From Pirellulaceae bacterium (GTDB lineage Bacteria > Planctomycetota > Planctomycetia > Pirellulales > Pirellulaceae): 64,000 bases of DNA. The position numbers were made by a program, and so were the translations under genes. This document shows, piece by piece, positions 55,711-63,254 of this stretch. The stretch's first letter is position 1, and every line of letters starts with the position of its first letter. The stretch is from assembly GCA_018402565.1 (NCBI GenBank), contig JAGYIQ010000001.1:1054001-1118000 (forward strand), given 5' to 3'. The notes below the pieces were generated by a model. It was not told where the DNA came from. It searched no databases and saw only the letters and a program-made list of their open reading frames with translations.

Positions 55711-55950
55711 GGGACATTGTTCATTGCGGATAGTCTCCGATGAGTTTTTAGCCCCAACCAAACACTTGGTTACGCCACTAGTTGCTAGAGATACGCTGTA
55801 GTGTAACAAAACCGAGTGGACCGAAAAGCAATCAAAGCGTGCCGAAACTGGCACCATTACTGACAAAAGGCGAATCTAACGACGTGGGTGGGCAGCAGGG
55901 TGAGCAAGGGTTGAATCTAGTGCGCGGAGGGTTGACGCACCCCGGAAACG
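55711..55950. other. Non-coding stretch before the island end
   Basis: No convincing gene. A short plus-strand frame (about 55782-55967) has no ribosome site and no recognised motif. This DNA lies on the chromosome side of the tRNA-Leu fragment. Confidence 0.4.
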
Positions 55951-55990
55951 AAAAAGGCCGTAAGTGACCTGTTTTCAGTCACTTACGGCC
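55951..55990 (-). terminator. Native terminator of the tRNA-Leu gene
   Basis: GGCCGTAAGTGAC pairs perfectly with GTCACTTACGGCC (13 bp), followed on the minus strand by TTTTT. It lies 2 bp downstream of the tRNA-Leu 3' fragment and is probably that gene's original terminator. Confidence 0.88.
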
Positions 55991-55992
55991 AG

Positions 55993-56048
55993 TGCGGATA
56001 AGAGGAGTCGAACCTCCACGCCCTTACGGGCACTAGAACCTGAATCTA
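55993..56048 (-). other. 3' fragment of tRNA-Leu (CAG): attachment-site end of an island
   Basis: On the minus strand the sequence runs from the anticodon arm (TTAGATTCAGGTTCTAG, anticodon CAG) through the long variable arm (TGCCCGTAAGGGCG) and T arm (GGAGGTTCGACTCCT) to the acceptor end TTATCCGCA. The 5' half (acceptor, D arm) is missing; the DNA beyond is unrelated and AT-richer. This is what remains on the distal side when an integrase inserts an element into the 3' part of a tRNA gene. The restored whole tRNA-Leu should lie at the other end, to the right of this window. Confidence 0.85.
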
Positions 56049-56498
56049 AAGGAAATATCCGAATTCATACCAAATCAACACCAAATCAATACCAACTTTT
56101 ATCGGAAATCATCGAGTGATATTGCTTTTTGGTGCAGGGTGGGCGTTGTATCTCGGGAAACATGCGATTTTCCCGAGGATTATTGATCTAGGGTGGGCAA
56201 GAGGGTGGGCAGAAGGTGGGCGTGTTGTCGTTGCTTGAGTCATCGGTTTCACGCTTGAAGTTGTAATTTCGGCTGCTTGAGCTACCCCCTGTCAATACCC
56301 AATCTTTTTCAAAAACCCACCAAAACCATAGCAAAACCATATCAAAAGTGGCACATAATTTTTCTCCGTCCGGTTTCGTGAAAAAGTGGGTGTATAACAT
56401 CCGCCACGCTCAGCGGCACAGTCGCGAGTGATCAGGCGGGCCAATCCTGAGAGCCTTCCGGTTCGACAAGTCACACCCCACGACTTGCGGCCGGATTG
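56049..56498. other. AT-richer island end with short direct repeats, no clear gene
   Basis: 11-bp direct repeats ACCAAATCAAC / ACCAAATCAAT at 56069-56090, and CAAAACCATA repeated at 56321 and 56332, could be integrase arm-type sites. GGGTGGGC motifs recur at 56135-56220. A minus-strand frame (56188-56400) has no ribosome site and no known motif. The part from 56400 has patches like tRNA sequence but no full cloverleaf. Confidence 0.45.
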
Positions 56499-56544
56499 AC
56501 CGTGTCGCATGAGACCTGCCCGCCCCATGCGACACGGTTTTTTT
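56499..56544 (+). terminator. Strong rho-independent terminator
   Basis: ACCGTGTCGCATG pairs perfectly with CATGCGACACGGT (13 bp) and is followed by seven T residues. It must end a short plus-strand transcript within the island end. Confidence 0.9.
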
Positions 56545-56664
56545 ATGCCATGTCTGAGACTCGGGCCTAGCGAGAACACGGATGACTCGTGATCGGAAGC
56601 GTGGAATGACGCCTCCTGGCCTGTTTTGAAGCCCGCTTGCGAAAGTGCCCGGTCGCAAGCGTTC

Positions 56665-56707
56665 GCCCGGGTTGGTTTTCAGCCTGCCACCCCAACCCGG
56701 GCTTTTT
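56665..56707 (+). terminator. Strong rho-independent terminator
   Basis: GCCCGGGTTGG pairs perfectly with CCAACCCGGGC (11 bp) and is followed by TTTTT. Only 120 bp separate it from the previous terminator, so a very short transcript or a small RNA may lie between. Confidence 0.88.
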
Positions 56708-56789
56708 ACCTGCGGCTAGTGCTGGTTGCACCTGGTGACACTGCGGACACGCAGAAGATCCAGCTCGGTTCGATTCCGGGGGCCGCTTT

Positions 56790-56862
56790 TGCAGCGTGGA
56801 GAAGTGGACATCTCGCCAGGCTCATAACCTGGAGATCGCCGGTTCAAATCCGGCCGCTGCGA
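56790..56862 (+). tRNA. tRNA-Met (anticodon CAT), island-encoded
   Basis: The acceptor stem GCAGCG/CGCTGC is preceded by a T-G pair. The anticodon stem CCAGG/CCTGG encloses CTCATAA (CAT), and the T arm GCCGG-TTCAAAT-CCGGC is perfect; discriminator A. CCA is not encoded. The D arm is weaker (GAG/CTC). The anticodon stem lacks the GGG/CCC run of initiator tRNA, so elongator Met is more likely. A degenerate tRNA-like stretch with a good T arm precedes it at 56709-56788. Confidence 0.82.
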
Positions 56863-56909
56863 CTGGTTTCGGGGCTAGTTTTCCAAAAGTTCGATGCGAA
56901 AGGTGAGCA

Positions 56910-57389
56910 ATGAAGAAGGAACTCGTTGATTCCTATGTCCAAGAGGTCGCTGCTGCGATCCGGTTGTCGGTCCAAGAGCGACACGGGGCCGTCACTGAAA
57001 TCTTCTCCGGCATTTGTCTCCTGGATGCCCTCGACGTGCTGCTGGCGGTTTGCGACCAGTTGCCCGGCTACGAGTCCGCCAATCTGGGGCGGTACTTCCT
57101 GGACGTCGACGGGATCGACGGCAACGAGCAGTCCCAGAAGGCCTACCACTGCGAGCGCGTGGCCGAGGGCTTCAAACGCCGTCTGGTGCATATGGATTCC
57201 AAGTCGGACGGCACTTGTGACGGGGTGATGCTGTTCATGCACAACGTCACGACGGATTGTTCGATGTCGGAGGCCTTGTGCCAGTCGGCGTTTCTGCTCT
57301 GTGACAGCCCGCACGTGCGGGGCCTGGTCCGGAAGCATCTGGAGGCCGCTCTCGAACTCGACGGTGTGTCCACGATCCTGGAAGCCTGA
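56910..57389 (+). CDS. Island protein of unknown function
   Basis: 159 residues; the ATG at 56910 has AAAGGTGA about 6 nt upstream. The protein is helical and acidic, with several Cys residues but no CxxC pair. No domain is recognised. It is the first gene of the plus-strand run that follows the tRNA-Met. Confidence 0.72.
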   Translation: MKKELVDSYVQEVAAAIRLSVQERHGAVTEIFSGICLLDALDVLLAVCDQLPGYESANLGRYFLDVDGIDGNEQSQKAYHCERVAEGFKRRLVHMDSKSDGTCDGVMLFMHNVTTDCSMSEALCQSAFLLCDSPHVRGLVRKHLEAALELDGVSTILEA

Positions 57390-57422
57390 TCCTCGCCATA
57401 AGCGGTTACGAAAGGAATAGCT

Positions 57423-57731
57423 ATGAGCACGCAAGAGGCATCATCGCTTGCTACGTCGCATTGCGTTGTTCTGCCAATCTGGGCCGATCTCCTCCGGCAT
57501 ACGCTTGGGGCAGGTGCAGAGAATCCTAAGTCGAAGCATGGGTACAGAAATCATTTTTGCGCCGATGTTGGGTCCAGCGATGACAAGTCATTTGAAGAAA
57601 TGGTTACGGCAGGACTTGCGGAAAAGGGGCGGGCAATAAACGGCGGCAAGTCGGTCTACTACCGAGCAACTGTTGCCGGGTGCAAGGCCATTGGATTATC
57701 GAAAGCCGCAATCAAGCGAGCGTTTGAGTAA
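57423..57731 (+). CDS. Small island protein of unknown function
   Basis: 102 residues. 'ENPKSKHGYRNHFCADVGSSDDKSFEEMVTAGLAEKG' followed by 'GGKSVYYRATVAGCKAIGLSKAAIKRAF' is a compact alpha/beta pattern that I have the impression of in other phage and island genes, but I cannot name a family. Codon use is somewhat more AT-rich than in the neighbours. Confidence 0.65.
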   Translation: MSTQEASSLATSHCVVLPIWADLLRHTLGAGAENPKSKHGYRNHFCADVGSSDDKSFEEMVTAGLAEKGRAINGGKSVYYRATVAGCKAIGLSKAAIKRAFE

Positions 57732-57750
57732 ACCTGTTGGGAGGTGTGTG

Positions 57751-57918
57751 ATGGAGCGTCTGAATCGCAAAGAGGCCCCGTCCTTTGATGCCTGGCTGGC
57801 GGAGCGAGAACGCCAGCAAAAGGTGGAGGACGTGATCGACGGCCTGGTGATGATCTCGATTGGCGGCCTGCTTGCGAGCTTCTTCGCGGTGGCCTGGATT
57901 TTGGAAAGAACCCTATGA
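57751..57918 (+). CDS. Tiny single-pass membrane protein
   Basis: 55 residues from the ATG at 57751, which has GGGAGG 6 nt upstream. A charged N-terminal half ('WLAERERQQKVEDVIDG') is followed by one membrane helix ('LVMISIGGLLASFFAVAWIL'). Its stop overlaps the next ATG as ATGA. Function unknown; small membrane proteins of this type occur in phage early regions. Confidence 0.68.
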   Translation: MERLNRKEAPSFDAWLAERERQQKVEDVIDGLVMISIGGLLASFFAVAWILERTL

Positions 57919-58244
57919 CCGATTCGCAGTACGTGGACCAACTGTTGGCGACCAAATCCGACCGGCCCGAAATCAAGGCCATCCAGCGACATGTGACCTG
58001 GTTGCGGACGGTCGTGGCGGCCAAGGGCGTTGGATCGATGTGTCCGGACATTCGGACGCTGACGATCCGGCGCTCGAGTGATCCGCGGCGAAACGCTGTC
58101 TGGATCGGTGGAACGAAGGTGGTCGTCAGGATTGCCGGTCAATCAGCCTATTTGGACTTGGAGGTACCGGATTTTGTGCAGGTCCTGCGAGACGAAGTGT
58201 TGCGGGGCCATGAGGTCGAGGAGGTGGCAGGTGATCGTCGGTGA
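57915..58244 (+). CDS. Island protein of unknown function
   Basis: 109 residues, translationally coupled to the previous gene (ATGA overlap). The N-terminal half is helical ('DSQYVDQLLATKSDRPEIKAIQRHVTWLRTVVAAKG') and the C-terminal half is beta-rich. No known domain. Its last codons overlap the start of the next frame at 58231. Confidence 0.68.
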   Translation: MTDSQYVDQLLATKSDRPEIKAIQRHVTWLRTVVAAKGVGSMCPDIRTLTIRRSSDPRRNAVWIGGTKVVVRIAGQSAYLDLEVPDFVQVLRDEVLRGHEVEEVAGDRR

Positions 58245-58575
58245 ACTCAAGAAACAAGAAATGGCGGATATCGCATGGATGATTCAGGCAAATCAACAGC
58301 TTACGGCAATGGTGGTGCAGTTGACCATTCGGTTGGCGTCGGGGAAGTATCGCTTGCAACGGAAACGATTCGTGGTCTCCCCTACGACTTTGCGGGAGAC
58401 GGTCGAAAGGTGGGAGCAGTATGGACTGACCGATCCGACTCTGCGGCAGTTATTGAGCGATTTAACGAGGCTTGCCGGGAAGTTACGCGTGAGCGGATTC
58501 CCGAATCCCATCAGCCGGGCGAGTGGGTCACTGTGGGACCGAATCCAGGAGATTACCGGCGGAAGCCCCATCTGA
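58231..58575 (+). CDS. Possible small helical island protein (overlaps the next frame)
   Basis: 114 residues from a GTG at 58231 with AGGAGGT about 6 nt upstream, a very good ribosome site. The product is helical ('LRETVERWEQYGLTDPTLRQLLSDLTRLAGKL') and looks like real protein. However, it overlaps the next frame for 300 bp, and both cannot easily be fully coding. The good ribosome site favours this frame for the first part; one option is that the next gene starts later, inside this one. Confidence 0.5.
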   Translation: MIVGELKKQEMADIAWMIQANQQLTAMVVQLTIRLASGKYRLQRKRFVVSPTTLRETVERWEQYGLTDPTLRQLLSDLTRLAGKLRVSGFPNPISRASGSLWDRIQEITGGSPI

Positions 58576-59072
58576 TCTTCCAGGCGGAAATCTTCGAGCG
58601 ACGTGTGGCCGAGTGCATGGTGGATTTTGTGGTGAACTGCGACGGCGATTGCCTCCGCGGGATCGTTCATCGGTTACTTCTGTCGCGGCACCCGCTGCCC
58701 ATCATCATTCTGCTGGCCACTATTCACCCGGAAATGATCCGGTTTGAACAACGATCCGGCTGCCATTGCCCAATTCCGTTGTTGTACGGCAGCAAGCTTT
58801 CCAGCAGCGACCACGAACGCTGGATCACTACGGCCAAAAAAGCCATTCAGGATGCGGACCTAGCCTACCGTGCCGGCGTGACGGATACGCGGCTGCAAGG
58901 GATTGTCGCGATGTTGTTCGACGGCGGGTTAGATACTCACCAGGGGATCCACTACGCCACCGGGGCGCTGATGACCGCGATCGGGATCTACTCCAAGTGC
59001 TACGAGGAAGAGGTGACGGCGTTCCTGCGACTGCAAAAAGAGTATGCACGTATGAGGGCGAATCGGAACTGA
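58275..59072 (+). CDS. Island protein of unknown function
   Basis: 265 residues if the ATG at 58275 is used; the part after about residue 95 is the safe part ('PGEWVTVGPNPGDYRRKPHLIFQAEIFERRVAECMVDFV'). A helical C-terminal half contains 'VHRLLLSRHPLPIIILLATIHPEMIRFEQ'. No family recognised. The start is unsettled because the first 300 bp overlap another good frame; a later GTG near 58410 could be the true start. Confidence 0.62.
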   Translation: MDDSGKSTAYGNGGAVDHSVGVGEVSLATETIRGLPYDFAGDGRKVGAVWTDRSDSAAVIERFNEACREVTRERIPESHQPGEWVTVGPNPGDYRRKPHLIFQAEIFERRVAECMVDFVVNCDGDCLRGIVHRLLLSRHPLPIIILLATIHPEMIRFEQRSGCHCPIPLLYGSKLSSSDHERWITTAKKAIQDADLAYRAGVTDTRLQGIVAMLFDGGLDTHQGIHYATGALMTAIGIYSKCYEEEVTAFLRLQKEYARMRANRN

Positions 59073-59130
59073 CGAGGCGTTTGATGCAAAGGGGCTGGTG
59101 TTTGACTGTTTTGTTCAAGGGAGATCGAGA

Positions 59131-59973
59131 ATGAGTGACGGATTGAGTGTGAAGCAATTGACGGACGTGATTACCAGTGCCCTGCCGAACCGGACGACGG
59201 TGTTCGAGGTGATTGAGGCGGTGGAGGGCCAAGGCAAGCGGTTGGAGGTGTGTCATATCGCGGACAAGCCGCAACCGTTGCCGCCGGTCCCTTCGCCGGC
59301 CCGGCTGCGTGCTCACGAGTTCAACGACATCGAGGGCTTGTCGCATTACTTGCAGGTGTACGGTAGCGAACGGACGGTTGTGTTGGCAGATGTCCAGCAG
59401 TTGACGGCGTGCATCAGCTTGAACGAGGAAAACGGCGAGGGCGGCTTTGAGACGGTGACCTTCAAGCCGGTGTTCCACCCAGCATTTGCGACGTGGATGA
59501 AGATCGTGGGCCAGACGCTGCCAGTACTGGATTTTGCCTCGTTCGTGATGGCCAATCGCCGCTTTGTGGAGGACGGCCGCAGCTTGGCGATTCTGTTCAG
59601 CCAGATGCGAATGAGCAAGAAAATCGAGATTGCCCAAGGCCGCGGCAAGAAGGCCCTCAACGGAATCATGGTCAGCGTGGAGATCGGCGGGACGCGGTCG
59701 GAGGAGTTTCAGGAGCTGCCCGAAACGCTGTTCATCAACGTGCCGGTGTTCTTGCAGTCGGAGCCTTGGCGAGTGGAGTTGGACCTGTTGGTCTTCGAGC
59801 GAGACAACGAAATCTACGTCACTATCAGTGCCAATGACGTGGAGACCGTGCGAGCGAATCAATTCATCGCCGACATCACCCGTTTGCGAGAGAAAATGGG
59901 GGAATTTTATCCCGATATGGCGGTGACTTTTGGCAAGATCCAATTCAAGGACGGGGAATTCTTGCGCGGCTAA
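59131..59973 (+). CDS. DUF2303-like phage protein
   Basis: 280 residues from the ATG at 59131; an earlier in-frame start is not supported. The pattern 'SHYLQVYGSERTVVLADVQQLTACISL', 'FVMANRRFVEDGRSLAILFSQMRMSKKIEIAQG' and 'LFINVPVFLQSEPWRVELDLLVFERDNEIYVTI' resembles the DUF2303 (YfdQ-like) family found in the early regions of temperate phages. Its biochemical role is unknown. The spacing to the next gene is 98 bp. Confidence 0.65.
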   Translation: MSDGLSVKQLTDVITSALPNRTTVFEVIEAVEGQGKRLEVCHIADKPQPLPPVPSPARLRAHEFNDIEGLSHYLQVYGSERTVVLADVQQLTACISLNEENGEGGFETVTFKPVFHPAFATWMKIVGQTLPVLDFASFVMANRRFVEDGRSLAILFSQMRMSKKIEIAQGRGKKALNGIMVSVEIGGTRSEEFQELPETLFINVPVFLQSEPWRVELDLLVFERDNEIYVTISANDVETVRANQFIADITRLREKMGEFYPDMAVTFGKIQFKDGEFLRG

Positions 59974-60071
59974 TCGGTCGCGGCGGGGCTGTGTTTCTGG
60001 CAGTGTTTCGGGCTTGGGGCTTTTTCTTGGCATGGTTTTGGTTCGGCAGTTTTTGCAGAGGGAGTTTTGCG

Positions 60072-60476
60072 ATGGCAGTGGCTTTTGAGCCTCTTTCGAT
60101 TGACAACATCGAAGAGGGAGATTTTGTCAACGAGATCAATCGGACGTTGTTGGACGTGCAGCACAAGTTGACGGCTTATCGGGAGAAGTACGGGGACAAG
60201 AGCAAGAAGGCGACAGCGGAATTGGTCGTGAAGATCAAATTGCGGATCGAAGAGCCGGATCAGGATCTGTTCAGCATTCACACGTCACTGGCGCCCAAGG
60301 TGCCACTGCGTCCCAGCCGCGTTACGGTGGCCACCGAAGCGTTCGACCAGAACGGCCGCCCGGCCCTGTTTGTGCGGAAGTCCGGCAGCGACGAGGACAA
60401 TCCGCGGCAAGGCAAGATGTTTGACGGCAAGGGGCGGGCCATCAAACAAGACACGGGCGAGAGCGACGACGAGTAG
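60072..60476 (+). CDS. Island protein of unknown function
   Basis: 134 residues; the ATG at 60072 has GAGGGAG about 9 nt upstream. The N-terminal part is 'FEPLSIDNIEEGDFVNEINRTLLDVQHKLTAYREKYG', then a beta-rich stretch 'KATAELVVKIKLRIEEPD', and an acidic C-terminus. It is small and charged like phage recombination or single-strand-binding accessory proteins, but no such motif can be shown. Genes of this kind next to DUF2303 genes are common in phages. Confidence 0.68.
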   Translation: MAVAFEPLSIDNIEEGDFVNEINRTLLDVQHKLTAYREKYGDKSKKATAELVVKIKLRIEEPDQDLFSIHTSLAPKVPLRPSRVTVATEAFDQNGRPALFVRKSGSDEDNPRQGKMFDGKGRAIKQDTGESDDE

Positions 60477-60526
60477 GCGAGCGAGGTTGGGGCGGCGGTT
60501 TGATCCTGTAACTTGTGATCGGTGAA

Positions 60527-61489
60527 ATGAAGACCCAAAAGCATCAACAGACGGTCATCGAATTTTCCATTCAGTCCAAGAACTCGTTGTTGGATCGGGT
60601 GAAGTTCTACCGCGGCTGCGGAGCGAATCAATCCTCGCTGAAAAGCCTCTTGCGTGCGATCCACCGCTTTGCCCCGTCGGGCGGGTGGTGCTTTGTGGGC
60701 ATGAAGCGATTGTCGGAGCAGGCGGGCGTGAGCCTGAGCACCGTGCGACGCGGACTGACGATGTTGGTCGGCATGGGGTTGGTGTCCGAGCAGCGAAAGC
60801 CGAAGTCCCAGGGCGGCGGATTCAAGTTCGATTACCGGTGGCAGGTCTGTTGGGCGCGTCTCAACGGCTACGTGCAAGACTTCCAGGATCAAGAGCGTCA
60901 AGCATGGTTGGACGCGATGAACGACGGGGAGTGGGAAGACGTGGCCGTGGAATGGGACGAGCCGGAAGAGTTCACGGAGGAAGCCACGGAGGGGAGTTTG
61001 GCCACGGACGGCCCCACGGATGGGCCGGAGTCCCCCGAGCCGTCGGAGCCAAGCGACAGCGTCAAGCAACGGGTGGGTGACTTTGTCCAGGACACAAGTG
61101 TTGTGGACAAGGCCCGAGCGTCGGGGGCCGACGACGAGTTGATCTTGGCGGTCGTGTCCGTGTGGTTGGCGAATCGATCGCGGCCAGAGAACCGCTGGGG
61201 ACCCGAGGCCCTGCATTATCGCTTGCGGAACTTGGCAGGTGGCCAGTCGCCCACGGAGGGCTGGTTCAAAGGTAACCGGGTGTCGCCGCCGGAAGTGATG
61301 CAGGCAGCAGACGCGGCTCGGTCCCGCGAGCGGGAGCAGCAGGACGAAGTTTCTCAGCGGATCCAGTTGATTCGGTACGGTCGCCAGCGTGGCGCGACCA
61401 ATGAGCAAATCAACCGAGCCTTGGCCAAACGTGGGTGGGAATTGCTGCCGGTGTTTGAAAATCGGGAGGTGGCGACATGCAACAGTTGA
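60527..61489 (+). CDS. Winged-helix DNA-binding protein, possible replication initiator
   Basis: 320 residues from the ATG at 60527; a GTG at 60515 is possible. A winged helix-turn-helix is seen at about 45-100 ('SGGWCFVGMKRLSEQAGVSLSTVRRGLTMLVGMGLVSEQRK'). The middle (about 130-190) is an acidic Glu/Pro/Ser linker. The C-terminal part is helical and basic. This order (wHTH, linker, helical C-terminus) is that of many phage replication-initiation proteins, which load a helicase at the phage origin. The last 13 bp overlap the next gene. No origin repeats were recognised inside it. Confidence 0.72.
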   Translation: MKTQKHQQTVIEFSIQSKNSLLDRVKFYRGCGANQSSLKSLLRAIHRFAPSGGWCFVGMKRLSEQAGVSLSTVRRGLTMLVGMGLVSEQRKPKSQGGGFKFDYRWQVCWARLNGYVQDFQDQERQAWLDAMNDGEWEDVAVEWDEPEEFTEEATEGSLATDGPTDGPESPEPSEPSDSVKQRVGDFVQDTSVVDKARASGADDELILAVVSVWLANRSRPENRWGPEALHYRLRNLAGGQSPTEGWFKGNRVSPPEVMQAADAARSREREQQDEVSQRIQLIRYGRQRGATNEQINRALAKRGWELLPVFENREVATCNS

Positions 61490-62025
61490 CCTTCGATGAC
61501 CTGGTCGAGGAAATGGCCGCGGCCTGCGTTGCTGCTCCCGTGCAGCAGCAAGAAACGCCAGCATCAGTAGTGCCGGTGAATGTCACGGTGGCGGATGAGG
61601 ACGCCAGGCGGCTGGGGCGGCAATCAGATGACATTTACCGGGCGCTCGTGGATGGGGCCAAGTTCAACATCGAATTGGTGGTCCTGCCGACTCGGGACGG
61701 TCGACGGCGGTTCATCCACAACATGACGGCCCGGATCAGTGAGATTCGGGACTACTTGGAGCCGCTGGAATTGGACGTGTTGAGATACCGATTGCCGGAC
61801 GGCGTGTGGCTGTACCGGCTGGGGCAACGACAAATCTACGGCCGCGAAATCACACTGGCACTCAATTCGTCACCGACTCATTGGCGGTGGAAATGTCCCT
61901 GTTGCAGTGCCGAACAGTCACGCTCGTTCACCGACACGACCAAGAACCAGGTCCAAAAAGAGATCGAGCAAAATCCCCTGTGTCCTTCCTGTCAAACCCG
62001 ATTGGAGTGTTCCCCATGTCCGTAA
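61477..62025 (+). CDS. Zinc-ribbon protein of unknown function
   Basis: 182 residues, overlapping its neighbours on both sides (13 and 10 bp). The N-terminal half is helical; the C-terminal end carries a likely zinc ribbon, 'WKCPCCSAEQ' and, 25 residues later, 'LCPSCQTRLECSPCP' (CxxC...CxxC), so it probably binds nucleic acid. No further domain recognised. Confidence 0.7.
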   Translation: MQQLTFDDLVEEMAAACVAAPVQQQETPASVVPVNVTVADEDARRLGRQSDDIYRALVDGAKFNIELVVLPTRDGRRRFIHNMTARISEIRDYLEPLELDVLRYRLPDGVWLYRLGQRQIYGREITLALNSSPTHWRWKCPCCSAEQSRSFTDTTKNQVQKEIEQNPLCPSCQTRLECSPCP

Positions 62026-63254
62026 CCAAAGTTCCAACCCAAGCCCCAGAATCAAGCGTGGCGGATGTGCCACGGACGCCGGGCGATTGCACGGTGGATC
62101 GTGAGCCGTTTGTGGCTGCCTTGTCGGCTCTGGCGGTCGTCCTGCAAGAGAAGCCGGTCACGGCGGCCATGAACTACGCCCGATTGGTTGTGGAGCCGGG
62201 GCGGACCGAGCTGCACGTGTTTGGCAAAGACGTGACGGCGGTGGTCAACGTGAGCACTTGTGTCCCGGTCAGTGGCATGAACCGCGAGGGGTGCATTCTG
62301 CTGCCGCTGTTGAAGACCAAAGAGCTGCTGTCCGACCTGACGGCGGCCAAGGTCAGTTTGCGGGCGGACGAGGACAAGGTGGTGATTCAGTGGGTGGGCG
62401 GTCGTTGTGTGATTTCGACCGTGGAAGACACGCTGCCGATCCCGCGATCGTTCGAGGACGAATGGGACTTCTACGAGCTGGATTCGCACGAACTGTACAA
62501 CGGCGTGACTTGCGCCATGTGGGGCATGGATCCGAACGATCATCGGACGGCCCTGCAGGGCGTGAGCGTGCGGCTGCGAGACCGTCAGTTGGAGTTCTGC
62601 GGCACCGATGCGACCCAGTTGTCACTGTACACGGTGGCCGACGTGGAGGTGACGAACCGGCCGGCCCAGAGCGGGATCATTTCGGCGCGTGGGGCGCAAG
62701 TGGTGAGCAAGGTCCTGGATTGGGCCTACCCGAACAACTCTGCCAGCTCGCCGGTGCAGATGGCCCTGGGCAACGAGTTCGCCCTGTTCAAGATCGGCGG
62801 CAAGGCGAATGGGGGCGTGGTGCAGGTTCGATTGCAGGAGGGGCGGTTCCCCAAGTACGAGAAGATCTTGGAGACCGTGGGGCCGAACTACCAGCGGACC
62901 ACCATTTCCGTGCCACAACTTGTGACCAGCCTGCGGCAGGCGGGGATTTGCTTGGACGGGGAAAACGTGGCAGTGGAAATGCAGTTGTCCCCGGAGGAGA
63001 GCGTATTCCGTGCGGAGACGCCGAGTGTGGGGCGTGCGCGGGTGGAAGTCAAGTTTGACCAGCCGCCGACGGCTCCGGCCCACGTGCGATTGGACCTGCG
63101 AGTATTGCTGCGAGCGATCCAACACGCACCAAAATCCGCGATGCTGGAGTTCGCGTTCTGTGACGGGGTGTCGTTGGTGCAGTTCAAGTTTGGCCAGTGG
63201 GTTTATGCGTTGATGCCGTTGGTGGATCCGAAGAGTAAGGGAGCGAGAGCGTGA
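62016..63254 (+). CDS. DNA polymerase III sliding clamp (beta) homologue
   Basis: 412 residues from the ATG at 62016; a longer frame upstream is the overlapping gene's antisense-like shadow. The three-domain clamp is visible: 'FVAALSALAVVLQEKPVTAAMNYARLVVEPGRTELHV' (domain 1), 'TALQGVSVRLRDRQLEFCGTDATQLSLYT' (domain 2), 'GGVVQVRLQEGRFPKYEKILE' (domain 2-3 border) and the end 'FGQWVYALMPLVDP', matching the clamp's 'Y.IMPM' terminus. The clamp rings DNA and tethers polymerase. It is longer than chromosomal DnaN (about 370). It is coupled to the genes on both sides, so it belongs to the island and not to the host's dnaA-dnaN locus. Confidence 0.85.
   Translation: MSVTKVPTQAPESSVADVPRTPGDCTVDREPFVAALSALAVVLQEKPVTAAMNYARLVVEPGRTELHVFGKDVTAVVNVSTCVPVSGMNREGCILLPLLKTKELLSDLTAAKVSLRADEDKVVIQWVGGRCVISTVEDTLPIPRSFEDEWDFYELDSHELYNGVTCAMWGMDPNDHRTALQGVSVRLRDRQLEFCGTDATQLSLYTVADVEVTNRPAQSGIISARGAQVVSKVLDWAYPNNSASSPVQMALGNEFALFKIGGKANGGVVQVRLQEGRFPKYEKILETVGPNYQRTTISVPQLVTSLRQAGICLDGENVAVEMQLSPEESVFRAETPSVGRARVEVKFDQPPTAPAHVRLDLRVLLRAIQHAPKSAMLEFAFCDGVSLVQFKFGQWVYALMPLVDPKSKGARA

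Noticed and set aside
56188..56400. A small minus-strand gene in the island end
   Set aside because: There is no ribosome site and no recognised motif; the composition follows the AT-richer local DNA.
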